Below are positions 8,899 to 16,524 of a stretch of 64,000 nt of DNA, one piece after another. Below the pieces are notes generated by a model. The model had not been told where the DNA came from, searched no databases, and was given only the letters and a program-made list of their open reading frames with translations. Position numbers and translations under genes: made by a program. This stretch comes from Flavobacterium phycosphaerae (lineage in GTDB: Bacteria; Bacteroidota; Bacteroidia; Flavobacteriales; Flavobacteriaceae): assembly GCF_010119235.1 (NCBI RefSeq), contig NZ_JAAATZ010000001.1, positions 898,501 to 962,500 on the forward strand, given 5' to 3'. Position 1 is the stretch's first letter. Each line of letters begins with the position of its first letter.

Positions 8899-10269
8899 AT
8901 GAATACATTAATTGCCATATCAGGTTTAGGTGTTTTTTGCCTTATCGCTGAAATCTTTAATTTAAGAAAGCTGTTAGTTCCGGTTGCGATCCTTGGTTTA
9001 CTAGCTATATTAGGACTTACCGTTTCCGAATTCAACACGCCACAGGCTTACTACAACAATATGATTGTAGTCGATAAATTCTCGGTAGCCTTCTCGAGTT
9101 TGTTTATAGTGCTGACTATTTTCTTGGTGGCCCTGAGCGGCGACTTTTACAAAGAACATCAAACCAAAATATCCGACTTCATCGCCATAAAGATTTTCCT
9201 TTTGGCCGGAGCCGTAGCTATGGTGTCTTTCGGCAACTTATCGATGTTCTTCTTAGGCATTGAAGTCTTATCGATCTCATTATATGTCTTGGCCGCCAGC
9301 CGACGCTTGGACGTAAAAAGCAACGAGGCCGGAATGAAATATTTCCTTTTGGGTTCTTTTGCTTCAGGTATTCTGTTGTTTGGAATTTGCTTAATCTATG
9401 GCGCCACTGGGTATTTTGACATAGCCGAAATCAAAGACTTGTCTGCCGGTGCCGGATTGCCAATCTGGTTCCCAATTGGAATCACCTTAATGGTAATCGG
9501 AATGTTATTCAAAATTGCCGCAGCTCCTTTCCATTTCTGGGCTCCTGATGTATACGAAGGGTCTCCGTCTATGACTACAGCCACGATGAGTACCTTAGCC
9601 AAAGTAGTAGCTATGGCCGCGTTGTACAAATTGTTAAGCGGTATGACTTCCTCATTATCCACCACCTTTGAAATGGTAATCGTGGTCGTTTCTATCCTAT
9701 CGATGACAATCGGAAATATCATGGCCTTGCGTCAAAAGAATGTAAAACGTATGTTGGCCTTCTCCGGAATTTCACATGCCGGTTTTATGTTGATGGCCGT
9801 TTTAAGTTTGGCTACCTCAGCCAGCACGCTTTTATATTATACTGCTGCTTATGCCTTATCCGGTATTGCTTCTTTTGCCGTAATCATTTATGTAACGCGT
9901 AACAAAGACAACGAAGACATTGCCAACTTCAACGGTTTAGGCAAAACCCATCCGTTATTGGCTGCAGTGTTAACAGCTTCGCTTTTATCTATGGCGGGAA
10001 TCCCAATCTTTGCCGGGTTCTTTGCTAAGTTTATGTTGTTCAGTCTAACGATCAAATCCGGATTCTTAGTAGTCGTAATTGCCGGTGTGCTTAACTCTAT
10101 CATCAGCATTGGCTACTATTTCAAATTGATTTTGGCCATGTACACCAAAGACGCTGCCGAAGAAAAGCAAGCCGTGCCTTTTGTGTATTATGCCGTAGCG
10201 GTATTAGCTATTTTGCTGAACATCCTGATGGGAATCTATCCGTCGTTTGTGACCAATTTATTGAGCTAA
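8899..10269 (+). CDS. nuoN: NADH-quinone oxidoreductase subunit N
   Basis: The third antiporter-like subunit and the last gene of the operon, 456 residues. Typical segments are FFLGIEVLSISLYVLAASRR (functional glutamate), FKIAAAPFHFWAPDVYEGSP (lysine helix) and MTTATMSTLAKV. A strong hairpin terminator starts 23 bases after the stop, which fits the end of the nuo transcript. Confidence 0.97.
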   Translation: MNTLIAISGLGVFCLIAEIFNLRKLLVPVAILGLLAILGLTVSEFNTPQAYYNNMIVVDKFSVAFSSLFIVLTIFLVALSGDFYKEHQTKISDFIAIKIFLLAGAVAMVSFGNLSMFFLGIEVLSISLYVLAASRRLDVKSNEAGMKYFLLGSFASGILLFGICLIYGATGYFDIAEIKDLSAGAGLPIWFPIGITLMVIGMLFKIAAAPFHFWAPDVYEGSPSMTTATMSTLAKVVAMAALYKLLSGMTSSLSTTFEMVIVVVSILSMTIGNIMALRQKNVKRMLAFSGISHAGFMLMAVLSLATSASTLLYYTAAYALSGIASFAVIIYVTRNKDNEDIANFNGLGKTHPLLAAVLTASLLSMAGIPIFAGFFAKFMLFSLTIKSGFLVVVIAGVLNSIISIGYYFKLILAMYTKDAAEEKQAVPFVYYAVAVLAILLNILMGIYPSFVTNLLS

Positions 10270-10291
10270 ACAATACTTTATTCAACATAGT

Positions 10292-10325
10292 AAAAAACCA
10301 TCAAGAGCGATTTTGATGGTTTTTT
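10292..10325 (+). terminator. Intrinsic terminator after nuoN
   Basis: Inverted repeat with 13-base arms AAAAAACCATCAA (10292-10304) and TTGATGGTTTTTT (10313-10325) around an 8-base loop, with a T-run on the 3' arm. The core CCATCA/TGATGG recurs in the terminator at 10865. Confidence 0.85.
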
Positions 10326-10340
10326 GTTTTAAATAAATTC

Positions 10341-10348
10341 TATATTTG
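10341..10348 (+). promoter_or_regulatory. Bacteroidota -7 box for the 162-aa membrane protein gene
   Basis: TATATTTG is a perfect match to the -7 consensus TAnnTTTG and lies 20 bases before the ATG at 10369 and after the nuoN terminator. A -33 TTG at the usual spacing is not clear. Confidence 0.5.
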
Positions 10349-10368
10349 GGTAACCAATAAAATCTCAC

Positions 10369-10857
10369 ATGGAAAACCCAAGCAAAGTATCGGCAGTTCT
10401 CAAAAAACTTCCTTATGATATTATACTATTCTTTCTATTTGCCTTTGCCATTACTATCTTCAGTTTTTATTTGAATTTGGATATCAATAAAAAACTAAAA
10501 GCCTCCCTAATGCCTTACACCGGTTGGGGCTTTGGGAGAGGGTATTTTTTCATCCTGTTTTTCATTCCACTCTGTCTTCTTTCGTTCAAAGGCACGGTAG
10601 ACAAAACGCTGAGAATTCTGCGCATAGCCATCATTATTTCCATGCTGATGCAACTCTATATCGGCATTCAGGACTGGCTTCAGGTTGCCCCCGAAGATTA
10701 TACCAATCCCAACCCGTATTTGCGTTACGATACCTTAACACCTATTTACACCATTTTCACACCATTGTTTTGGACGCTCCTAATGGCAATCACACTCTTG
10801 TGGAATTACTTCAAAAACAAAAAGGAAACCAACCTGAATTTGGATACCCCGGCTTAA
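10369..10857 (+). CDS. Uncharacterised four-helix membrane protein
   Basis: A 162-residue protein I do not recognise. Four hydrophobic segments are visible at about residues 15-33, 53-73, 81-101 and 128-147. A polar loop between the third and fourth is rich in Asp, Asn, Pro and Tyr (DWLQVAPEDYTNPNPYLRYD). There is no signal peptide cleavage site and no cysteine or histidine motif suggesting catalysis. It is a single-gene unit: a good -7 box precedes it, the nuoN terminator lies upstream and a near-copy of that terminator follows the stop. No function is inferred. Confidence 0.8.
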   Translation: MENPSKVSAVLKKLPYDIILFFLFAFAITIFSFYLNLDINKKLKASLMPYTGWGFGRGYFFILFFIPLCLLSFKGTVDKTLRILRIAIIISMLMQLYIGIQDWLQVAPEDYTNPNPYLRYDTLTPIYTIFTPLFWTLLMAITLLWNYFKNKKETNLNLDTPA

Positions 10858-10864
10858 AAATAGT

Positions 10865-10896
10865 AAACCATCAGAGCTTATTTGATGGTTTTTTTA
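10865..10896 (+). terminator. Intrinsic terminator after the 162-aa membrane protein gene
   Basis: Arms AAACCATCA (10865-10873) and TGATGGTTT (10883-10891) are followed by a T-run. The stem is nearly identical to that of the terminator at 10292-10325. Confidence 0.82.
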
Positions 10897-10920
10897 TTAT
10901 CAACAATCGGCAAAATTAAC

Positions 10921-10950
10921 TTTTGTTCCACCGCAAAATGTTTAATTTTA
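10921..10950 (+). promoter_or_regulatory. Possible umuC-umuD promoter
   Basis: TTTTG at 10921-10925 and TAATTTTA at 10943-10950 are separated by 17 bases, resembling a -33/-7 pair with one mismatch in the -7 box. The ATG of umuC follows only 5 bases later, so the leader would be very short. No recognisable SOS operator is seen. Confidence 0.35.
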
Positions 10951-10954
10951 TACC

Positions 10955-12223
10955 ATGTACGCCCTAGTTGATTGCAATAACTTTTACGCTTCCTGCGAAC
11001 GGGTCTTCCAGCCTAAACTGGTAGGCCAGCCCATTGTTATTTTATCCAATAACGACGGTTGTATTATCTCGCGCAGTGATGAAGCCAAGGCCTTGGGCAT
11101 TCCTATGGGGGCACCCGAATTCAAAGTGCGCGAGGAACTCAAAGCCAAAAACATCAAAGTCTTCTCTTCCAACTATCCTCTGTATGGCGATTTGAGCAGC
11201 CGCGTGATGAAAATACTGGAAGGCTTCACGCCTCATGTTGAACCCTACAGCATCGACGAAGCGTTTATGCATTTTGACGGAGTAAACGTAACCGACTTCC
11301 ACGACTACGGCCTGCAAATGAAAAGTCGCATCCTCAAATGGCTCAGCATTCCGGTTTCCGTAGGATTTGCCGACACCAAAGCCCTGGCCAAAGTCGCCAA
11401 TAAAATCGCCCGTAAGTTTCCCGAAAAAACAAAAGGTTCCTACGTCATCGATACCGAAGAAAAACGCGTAAAAGCCTTAAAATGGACGAAAATCGAAGAC
11501 GTTTGGGGCATTGGTTTTCGCCTCACTAAAAAAATGAAAGCCAAGAACATCAACACCGCTTATGAGTTTACCCTGCCGCAACACGAAGCCTTCATCAAAA
11601 CCACGATGGGCGTTACCGGCATGCGACTGAAATACGAGCTCGAAGGGAAGTCGGTCTTAACGCTCGACAACCCGTTGGAAGACAAAAAGAGCATCGCCAT
11701 TACCCGCAGTTTTGCCGGCAACATCACCACGCTTGACGAAATGAAAGAACGCGTTTCTACCTTCGCAACGGTGTGTGCCGAAAAGCTCCGCAAACAAAAA
11801 TCCTGCTGCCACGGGGTTATCCTGTACCTGCGCAAAGACAAGTATAAAACCGAAAGAGCGCGGTACAATTTTTACCGAATGGAAACACTGCCGTTTGCCA
11901 GCAACTCCTCAATTACCATTAGCAACCTGGCGGTAAAAATGCTCAAGGCCATTTTTGAAGAAGGCGAAATCTATAAAAAAGCCGGAGTTATCGTAACCGA
12001 TATTCTGCCCGAAAACCAAAAGCAGTTCCACCTCTTTGAGGAAGAAAACCCTAAACACCTCAAGCTGATGCAAGTCATAGATGCCTATTATAAAAAAACC
12101 GGAGAACGCAAAATACGCCTGGGCTGCCAAGACCTGCAACGCACCTGGAAAATGAAACAAGAGCATTTGTCCAAAAAATACACTACTGATTTTAAAGAAA
12201 TACTGGAGATTCCATGTCGTTAA
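10955..12223 (+). CDS. umuC: Y-family DNA polymerase, UmuC-like (pol V catalytic subunit)
   Basis: A translesion polymerase that copies past damaged bases at the cost of errors. The 422-residue length and order of motifs match UmuC: the first catalytic aspartate Asp6 in MYALVDCNNFYASCERVF, then VILSNNDGCIISRSDEAK, the catalytic pair Asp101-Glu102 in PYSIDEAF, and helix-hairpin-helix-like motifs around EDVWGIG. It overlaps the umuD-like gene by 10 bases, so the two are made together. In E. coli umuD comes first; here the order is reversed. Activity would need UmuD processed by RecA-stimulated self-cleavage. Confidence 0.95.
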   Translation: MYALVDCNNFYASCERVFQPKLVGQPIVILSNNDGCIISRSDEAKALGIPMGAPEFKVREELKAKNIKVFSSNYPLYGDLSSRVMKILEGFTPHVEPYSIDEAFMHFDGVNVTDFHDYGLQMKSRILKWLSIPVSVGFADTKALAKVANKIARKFPEKTKGSYVIDTEEKRVKALKWTKIEDVWGIGFRLTKKMKAKNINTAYEFTLPQHEAFIKTTMGVTGMRLKYELEGKSVLTLDNPLEDKKSIAITRSFAGNITTLDEMKERVSTFATVCAEKLRKQKSCCHGVILYLRKDKYKTERARYNFYRMETLPFASNSSITISNLAVKMLKAIFEEGEIYKKAGVIVTDILPENQKQFHLFEEENPKHLKLMQVIDAYYKKTGERKIRLGCQDLQRTWKMKQEHLSKKYTTDFKEILEIPCR

Positions 12224-12648
12224 ATAAAACCCTCACGTTCTTTATCCCCGATACCGAAAACCCTCGGGAGCTGCCTTTGTTTGGGGGCGGCATCAAAGCC
12301 GGGTTTCCCTCCCCTGCGGCCGACTTTGACGAAACCAGAATCAGTTTGGATAACGTACTGGTCAAAAACCACGAGGCCACCTTCTACGCCAAAGCCTCGG
12401 GAACCTCTATGACAGGTGCCGGTATAGACGATGGCGATATTATGGTTATTGACCGTAGCCTTGAACCCACTGATGGCAAAATAGCCGTGTGCTGCATTGA
12501 CGGCGAATTCACCGTAAAGCGCATCCAAATACAAAAAGACGGCCTCTTCCTGCTCCCCGAAAACAAAGACTTCCAACCCATCAAAGTCACCCAAGACAAC
12601 CAACTTCTTATTTGGGGGATTGTGACGTATGTGATTAAGAGGGTGTGA
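12214..12648 (+). CDS. umuD: UmuD-like S24 peptidase, pol V accessory subunit
   Basis: A 144-residue LexA/UmuD-type self-cleaving protein without a DNA-binding domain. The cleavage site is Ala29-Gly30 (GGIKAGFPSP). The catalytic pair is Ser65 (ASGTSMTGAGI) and Lys102 (EFTVKRIQ). The Ser-to-Lys spacing of 37 and the cleavage-site offset are the same as in E. coli UmuD (24/25, 60, 97). After cleavage the C-terminal part should pair with UmuC. The start lies inside the end of umuC (10-base overlap), which supports coupling. Confidence 0.93.
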   Translation: MSLNKTLTFFIPDTENPRELPLFGGGIKAGFPSPAADFDETRISLDNVLVKNHEATFYAKASGTSMTGAGIDDGDIMVIDRSLEPTDGKIAVCCIDGEFTVKRIQIQKDGLFLLPENKDFQPIKVTQDNQLLIWGIVTYVIKRV

Positions 12649-12787
12649 ACAAAAGCCAATCCTACAAAGTTTCCTTTTTGTTATAACGCTGCGCAAATGT
12701 TTACTGACTTTGCACCATTAAGCGGGTACCCTAAGCCGGTTTTTGCCCCCTTTTAAAGGAGTAATAAAATAAATGCCAATTAAAAAA

Positions 12788-12807
12788 TTATTACACTTTT
12801 GTAATAA
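12788..12807 (+). promoter_or_regulatory. Operator palindrome 1 upstream of the XRE-like gene
   Basis: A perfect palindrome with arms TTATTACA and TGTAATAA around CTTT. An identical-arm copy lies 40 bases downstream, centre to centre, close to four helical turns. Confidence 0.65.
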
Positions 12808-12827
12808 AACAAATTCTAAAAAAATAA

Positions 12828-12847
12828 TTATTACAAAACTGTAATAA
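12828..12847 (+). promoter_or_regulatory. Operator palindrome 2 upstream of the XRE-like gene
   Basis: Same arms, TTATTACA and TGTAATAA, around AAAC. It ends 37 bases before the ATG of the regulator gene at 12885. The pair probably binds a dimeric regulator, most simply the adjacent gene product. Confidence 0.65.
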
Positions 12848-12884
12848 AAATGATTTTGGTATACGTTTTGTTACAGCCTTATTT

Positions 12885-13529
12885 ATGAAAGCAAAAAAAG
12901 AACGTATCAGAGATTCATTAGGCCTCACACAGGAAGAGCTGTCTTTATTGTTGGAGGTAGGCCACAGTCGGTTAGCATTGCATGAGTTGGGAGCTCGCCA
13001 GATTCCTTTTACAGCCACCCAACGACTGGCGGATATGCTTCAGGTGGCCAAAACGGCGGTTACTTCGGTATTTTTAAAGTCGCGTGCTGCCGAACAAGTC
13101 GTTAAGCATAAAACTTATTTTGAAAAATTGCTCAAAGACAATCAGTACCATCAAGTGCGAATCGCTCGCCTTCTGGCTTCTTTAGCGCAAAAATACCAGT
13201 CCAAACTCATAGCGCTGCACTTAGTGAACCAACTGGGGATTGACTGGAAAGAGAAGGCCCCGCATCATCTGACGTATCTGGGCGCTTTGAAAAACGGTTT
13301 AATCAGACTACTAGACAAAAAAGGGCATTCCCAAATCGTGCACTACCAAATCAAATTACAGTTATTAAAAGAGGAGGAAAAGTTATTGCAGGCAGAAATT
13401 GATTCTCCTTCAACAGGCTTAGAATGTCTGGAAACCCGTAACCCTCTTACACCCGAAAACGAAACCTTATATTGCTCTCCCACCACTATACCCATTAAAA
13501 TTATACAACATTCCGCCAAAAGTATGTAA
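12885..13529 (+). CDS. Putative helix-turn-helix (XRE-like) regulator
   Basis: A 214-residue protein whose first 60 residues fit an XRE-type helix-turn-helix (SLGLTQEELSLLLEVGHSRL, then LHELGARQIPFTATQRLADM). The rest is a helical region with a charged coiled-coil-like stretch (about residues 150-172, rich in Lys, Glu, Leu) and a Thr/Pro-rich tail. I do not recognise a ligand domain. Two matching palindromes sit directly upstream, so autoregulation is inferred. It follows umuD by 236 bases in the same direction; no functional tie to DNA repair is shown. Confidence 0.72.
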   Translation: MKAKKERIRDSLGLTQEELSLLLEVGHSRLALHELGARQIPFTATQRLADMLQVAKTAVTSVFLKSRAAEQVVKHKTYFEKLLKDNQYHQVRIARLLASLAQKYQSKLIALHLVNQLGIDWKEKAPHHLTYLGALKNGLIRLLDKKGHSQIVHYQIKLQLLKEEEKLLQAEIDSPSTGLECLETRNPLTPENETLYCSPTTIPIKIIQHSAKSM

Positions 13530-13581
13530 GAAGTAGTGGCCAATAAGGAAGTACCTTTATAGGAACTTAAAATACAGGACT

Positions 13582-13761
13582 ATGAAAACAGTACACCACC
13601 TCCGAAAAGGCCTGTTGCTGGTTATGGTAATGGCTTTTCTTTCTTGTTCCTCCGGGTATTATGCCAATCACGGCACCGCCTCTGACCGAACCGGAACCAA
13701 CGGCGCCACCAACGGTACCGGAAAAGTGCCGAGAGGCACCTCACACCGGGTTAATTATTAA
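13582..13761 (+). CDS. Small 59-residue lipoprotein
   Basis: A short open frame starting at ATG 13582, too small for usual length cut-offs. It begins with basic residues, then a hydrophobic stretch (GLLLVMVMAFLSC) ending in a lipobox with the acceptor Cys22, as in other Bacteroidota lipoproteins. The mature part of about 38 residues is rich in Gly, Thr, Asn and Arg (for example GTNGATNGTG) and has no recognisable domain. A TACCTTTA element (13552-13559), one mismatch from the -7 consensus, lies 23 bases upstream. A hairpin at 13804 follows. The signal sequence and promoter make it more likely real than not. Confidence 0.6.
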   Translation: MKTVHHLRKGLLLVMVMAFLSCSSGYYANHGTASDRTGTNGATNGTGKVPRGTSHRVNY

Positions 13762-13803
13762 CTTACATGCCGAGTTTCCTTTTGCTCCATACCGTAAAAC
13801 CAT

Positions 13804-13837
13804 AAAAAAAGCCCGATACAAAAGTTTCGGGCTTTAT
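13804..13837 (-). terminator. Intrinsic terminator, mainly for the minus-strand lipoprotein gene
   Basis: Stem AAAGCCCGATAC (13808-13819) pairs with GTTTCGGGCTTT (13824-13835) with one mismatch. Read on the minus strand it is followed by a run of seven T, just after the stop at 13861. It may also stop plus-strand transcripts from the small lipoprotein gene. The stem belongs to a family seen again at 14937 and 15024. Confidence 0.8.
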
Positions 13838-13860
13838 AGTTGAATTTTAATGGCGAAATA

Positions 13861-14580
13861 CTAGTAATAGTACTGTAAAACAGTATCTGTATTGCTCCCT
13901 GCACTATGGGTTACCGGGAAATCATTTGAATTATAAGTATAATGCTGATCGGTTGTATAAACCGTACCTCCGTTTTCAGAGTAGGTCGATTGTAGTAGGT
14001 TGTGACTTGGTTGTTCTAACCCGATTACATTTTTGAATGGGTTGTTTTTAGTATCATAAGCATAAGTAAACGTTTTTATAATCGTCCCTGTATCTTCTTC
14101 TCGGCTGCTTATGGCTCCATTGCTCATGGTTATGGTATTATGGGAGACCATAATGTCCTGACTGTTTAAATCTCCACTATAGCTTATGGAAGAAATAGTC
14201 CCGTCAGCATTATAAGTAAAGATTTCTCTTGTCCCGGTTCCGTTGTAATAATCCAATTTCACGAATGACTTCTTACGGTTGTCAGTATCAAAAGTGTAAA
14301 TATCTCTTTCTGTCAGCGTGTTGGAAATATCGAAGAACTCCACTTTGGTAATTAAGTCACCCGTATAGGTATAAACACCCCTCCGGATATAATCGGTAGT
14401 AGAAAGAACAGATTCAACCATTTTGTTCCCATTGTAGGTGTATTCAAAAGTGAAAATACCAGCCGGGTCAGTTTCTACTATTTTCTTAACCAGTATAGAA
14501 CCGGTTGGTACTGAACTATCACCGGAGGAACAAGATTGAAATAGTACAAACAGCAGGCATAATAAGATGGGTTTTCTCAT
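13861..14580 (-). CDS. Secreted lipoprotein with YD-like repeats
   Basis: A 239-residue protein with a clear lipoprotein signal peptide (MRKPILLCLLFVLFQSCSS; acceptor Cys17). The mature part consists of repeating beta-rich segments with aromatic-Thr patterns such as FEYTYNGNKMVE, GVYTYTGDLITKVEF, EIFTYNADGTISSI and QHYTYNSNDFP. These resemble RHS/YD-type repeats of Bacteroidota surface lipoproteins. No catalytic motif is seen. It is probably anchored in the outer membrane; the function is unknown. It is a single-gene unit with a strong terminator behind it. Confidence 0.82.
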   Translation of the reverse strand: MRKPILLCLLFVLFQSCSSGDSSVPTGSILVKKIVETDPAGIFTFEYTYNGNKMVESVLSTTDYIRRGVYTYTGDLITKVEFFDISNTLTERDIYTFDTDNRKKSFVKLDYYNGTGTREIFTYNADGTISSISYSGDLNSQDIMVSHNTITMSNGAISSREEDTGTIIKTFTYAYDTKNNPFKNVIGLEQPSHNLLQSTYSENGGTVYTTDQHYTYNSNDFPVTHSAGSNTDTVLQYYY

Positions 14581-14801
14581 AAGATGGGTTTCAAATGTTT
14601 AAACAAAAATAACAAAATAGCAATACAAACTCCTCCTCCTCATTGTCGAACGAAATCGAAGATTTGATAAAGTCTGCCCTTTCGTATGGTATTCTGAAAG
14701 TTATAAAGTGAAAAAAGCCAAATATAAAACTATACCTTAGTGAACTACTATACCCATTGCCAATGGCTTAGAATTTTTTTTGAAATTTTATTTAAAATTG
14801 T

Positions 14802-14831
14802 TTGTGAAAAATAAAAATCGCATTATATTTG
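14802..14831 (+). promoter_or_regulatory. Promoter of tRNA-Asn
   Basis: TTG at 14802-14804 and TATATTTG at 14824-14831, separated by 19 bases, form a full Bacteroidota -33/-7 promoter. It lies 25 bases before the tRNA 5' end. Confidence 0.78.
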
Positions 14832-14855
14832 CAACCGCTTAAAAGATATAAATCT

Positions 14856-14929
14856 TCCTCCTTAGCTCAGTTGGTTAGAGCATCTGACTGTTAATCAGAG
14901 GGTCCTTGGTTCGAGCCCAAGAGGGGGAG
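14856..14929 (+). tRNA. tRNA-Asn (anticodon GTT)
   Basis: A cloverleaf can be drawn: acceptor TCCTCCT with AGGGGGA (one G-U pair), D arm GCTC/GAGC, anticodon stem TCTGA/TCAGA with loop CTGTTAA (anticodon GTT at 14890-14892), and T arm CTTGG/CCAAG with TTCGAGC. The CCA end is not encoded. A terminator follows 8 bases later. Confidence 0.96.
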
Positions 14930-14936
14930 CAGAAAG

Positions 14937-14967
14937 AAAGCCTGATACGAAAGTATCGGGCTTTTTT
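14937..14967 (+). terminator. Intrinsic terminator after tRNA-Asn
   Basis: AAAGCCTGATAC and GTATCGGGCTTT pair (one G-U) around a GAAA tetraloop and are followed by a T-run on the plus strand. Confidence 0.85.
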
Positions 14968-15023
14968 ATTTTACCTCAATTAGACAGGAGAAGTTTAAAG
15001 GAAGACCCGGGAATAGTAAACAA

Positions 15024-15051
15024 AAAGCCTGATAGCAATGTATCAGGCTTT
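15024..15051 (-). terminator. Bidirectional hairpin, terminator of rseP
   Basis: Perfect arms AAAGCCTGATA (15024-15034) and TATCAGGCTTT (15041-15051). On the minus strand it lies 50 bases after the restored rseP stop and ends in a T-run. On the plus strand it would back up the tRNA-Asn terminator. Confidence 0.78.
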
Positions 15052-15101
15052 ATATTTTAATACGCTTGGCAAACGGTACCTAAAGCTATTTAGATAAAAT
15101 A

Positions 15102-16447
15102 TTACTTGTGAAAAATCGCCTTGTAAATATCATTCCCGTTAGCAAAAAGCAATAACGAAATAAGTAATACAAAGCCAACCAGTTGCGCTCTTTCTAAGAA
15201 CTTATCACTAGGCTTTCTGCCCGAAATCATTTCGTATAATAAAAACATCACATGACCCCGTCAAGCGCCGGAATCGGTAATAAATTCATCACCCCAAGCA
15301 TAATAGACAGCAAAGCCGTAATGCTCCAAAACGCTTCCCAACTCCAAGTATTCGGGAAAATATTAAAGATAGCGGCAAAACCACCCACGCCTTTATAGGC
15401 TCCTGTTTTAGGGTTAAAGATAGCTTTCAACTGTTTGCCGTAATTGCCCAATTGCGTAAAGCCACGGTCAATACCCACCGGAATCGATTCAAAGAATCCG
15501 TATTCTTGTTTGCTTATCTTGTAATAGCCTAATTTTTCTAAATCACTATAAGGGGCTCTGAAAGCGTATACCACGCCCAGCTTACCTTTATCGTTTACTT
15601 TCAGGCTAAGCGACACTTCTTGCCCGTCTCTTTTAACCACTACCGGAATCGTTTTTCCTTTTAAGGTGTCAAGAGCGGCTACTACTTCATCGGCATACTT
15701 AACCGGTTGTCCGTTAAAACTGCTGATAATGTCTCTGCTTTTTAAAACGCCTTTGTTGTGCGAGTCCTCAGGCACATCGGTAATCACAAACGGAACACGC
15801 AATTCAATCAGCGACCCTTTTTTGCCTGCCATCAACTGATCAATAAAGTTGACCGGAAAATGGACCTTTTCTTCTTTACCGTCACGAAGTACAATGATTT
15901 CTTTAGACAAAAACAACTTCTCATTCGATTCAAAAAAGCGTTCTACCTTTTCTCCATCAATAGAAACCAACTTATCGCCGGTTTTCAATCCTGCTTTTTC
16001 TACCACCGGATTGGTAATCCAAATTCCGTCTTTGACTTCGCTGTTAGCAATATATTGTTCACCATAAAAAAACGTCATCCCAATATAAATGATAAACGCC
16101 AAAATGAAATTTACCGTTACCCCACCCAACATAATAATCAAACGTTGCCAGGCCGGTTTAGAGCGGAACTCCCAAGGTTGTGGTTCCTGAGCCATTTGCT
16201 CGGTGTCCATACTCTCATCAATCATTCCCGATATCTTAACATAGCCTCCCAAAGGCAACCAGCCGATACCGTATTCGGTTTCTCCGATTTTCTTTTTCAG
16301 TAACGAATATTTGATGTCAAAAAATAAATAGAATTTCTCTACGCGGGTTTTAAATAATTTGGCCGGAATAAAATGCCCCAGCTCGTGCAGTATAATTAGT
16401 ATTGATAAACTCAGTAAAAATTGAGATAATTTGATTGCAATTTCCAT
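15102..16447 (-). pseudogene. rseP: RIP metalloprotease RseP, frameshifted near the C-terminus
   Basis: Site-2 protease-type zinc metalloprotease of the inner membrane, which cleaves anti-sigma factors and signal-peptide remnants. HELGH (residues 21-25) in the first helix, two PDZ-like regions, and NLLPIPALDG near the end are all present. The open frame stops at 15248, right after LDG. If one G is added to the G4 run (CCCC at 15256-15259 on the plus strand), the frame continues GHVMFLLYEMISG...ANGNDIYKAIF to a stop at 15102. This gives a normal 448-residue protein with its last membrane helix. Either a homopolymer sequencing error or a real frameshift; the intact remainder favours the former. 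The terminator at 15024 fits the restored end. Confidence 0.92.
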
Positions 16448-16524
16448 TTCTTATTTGTCAGTTTCTTTTAAACGCACAAAAGTAAGGTTTTCACCTTACT
16501 CCTGCATACTATATTGGTTGAAGA

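Noticed and set aside
12724..12731. GGGTACCC palindrome between umuD and the XRE-like gene
   Set aside because: An 8-bp palindrome alone is expected by chance and has no second copy.
12775..12846. 23-codon frame (MPIKKLLHFCNKT...) upstream of the XRE-like gene
   Set aside because: It is built from the two operator palindromes and has no sign of coding.
14856..15051. tRNA-Asn as an integration site for a genomic island
   Set aside because: No integrase and no duplicated tRNA 3' end nearby; the flanks are ordinary genes.
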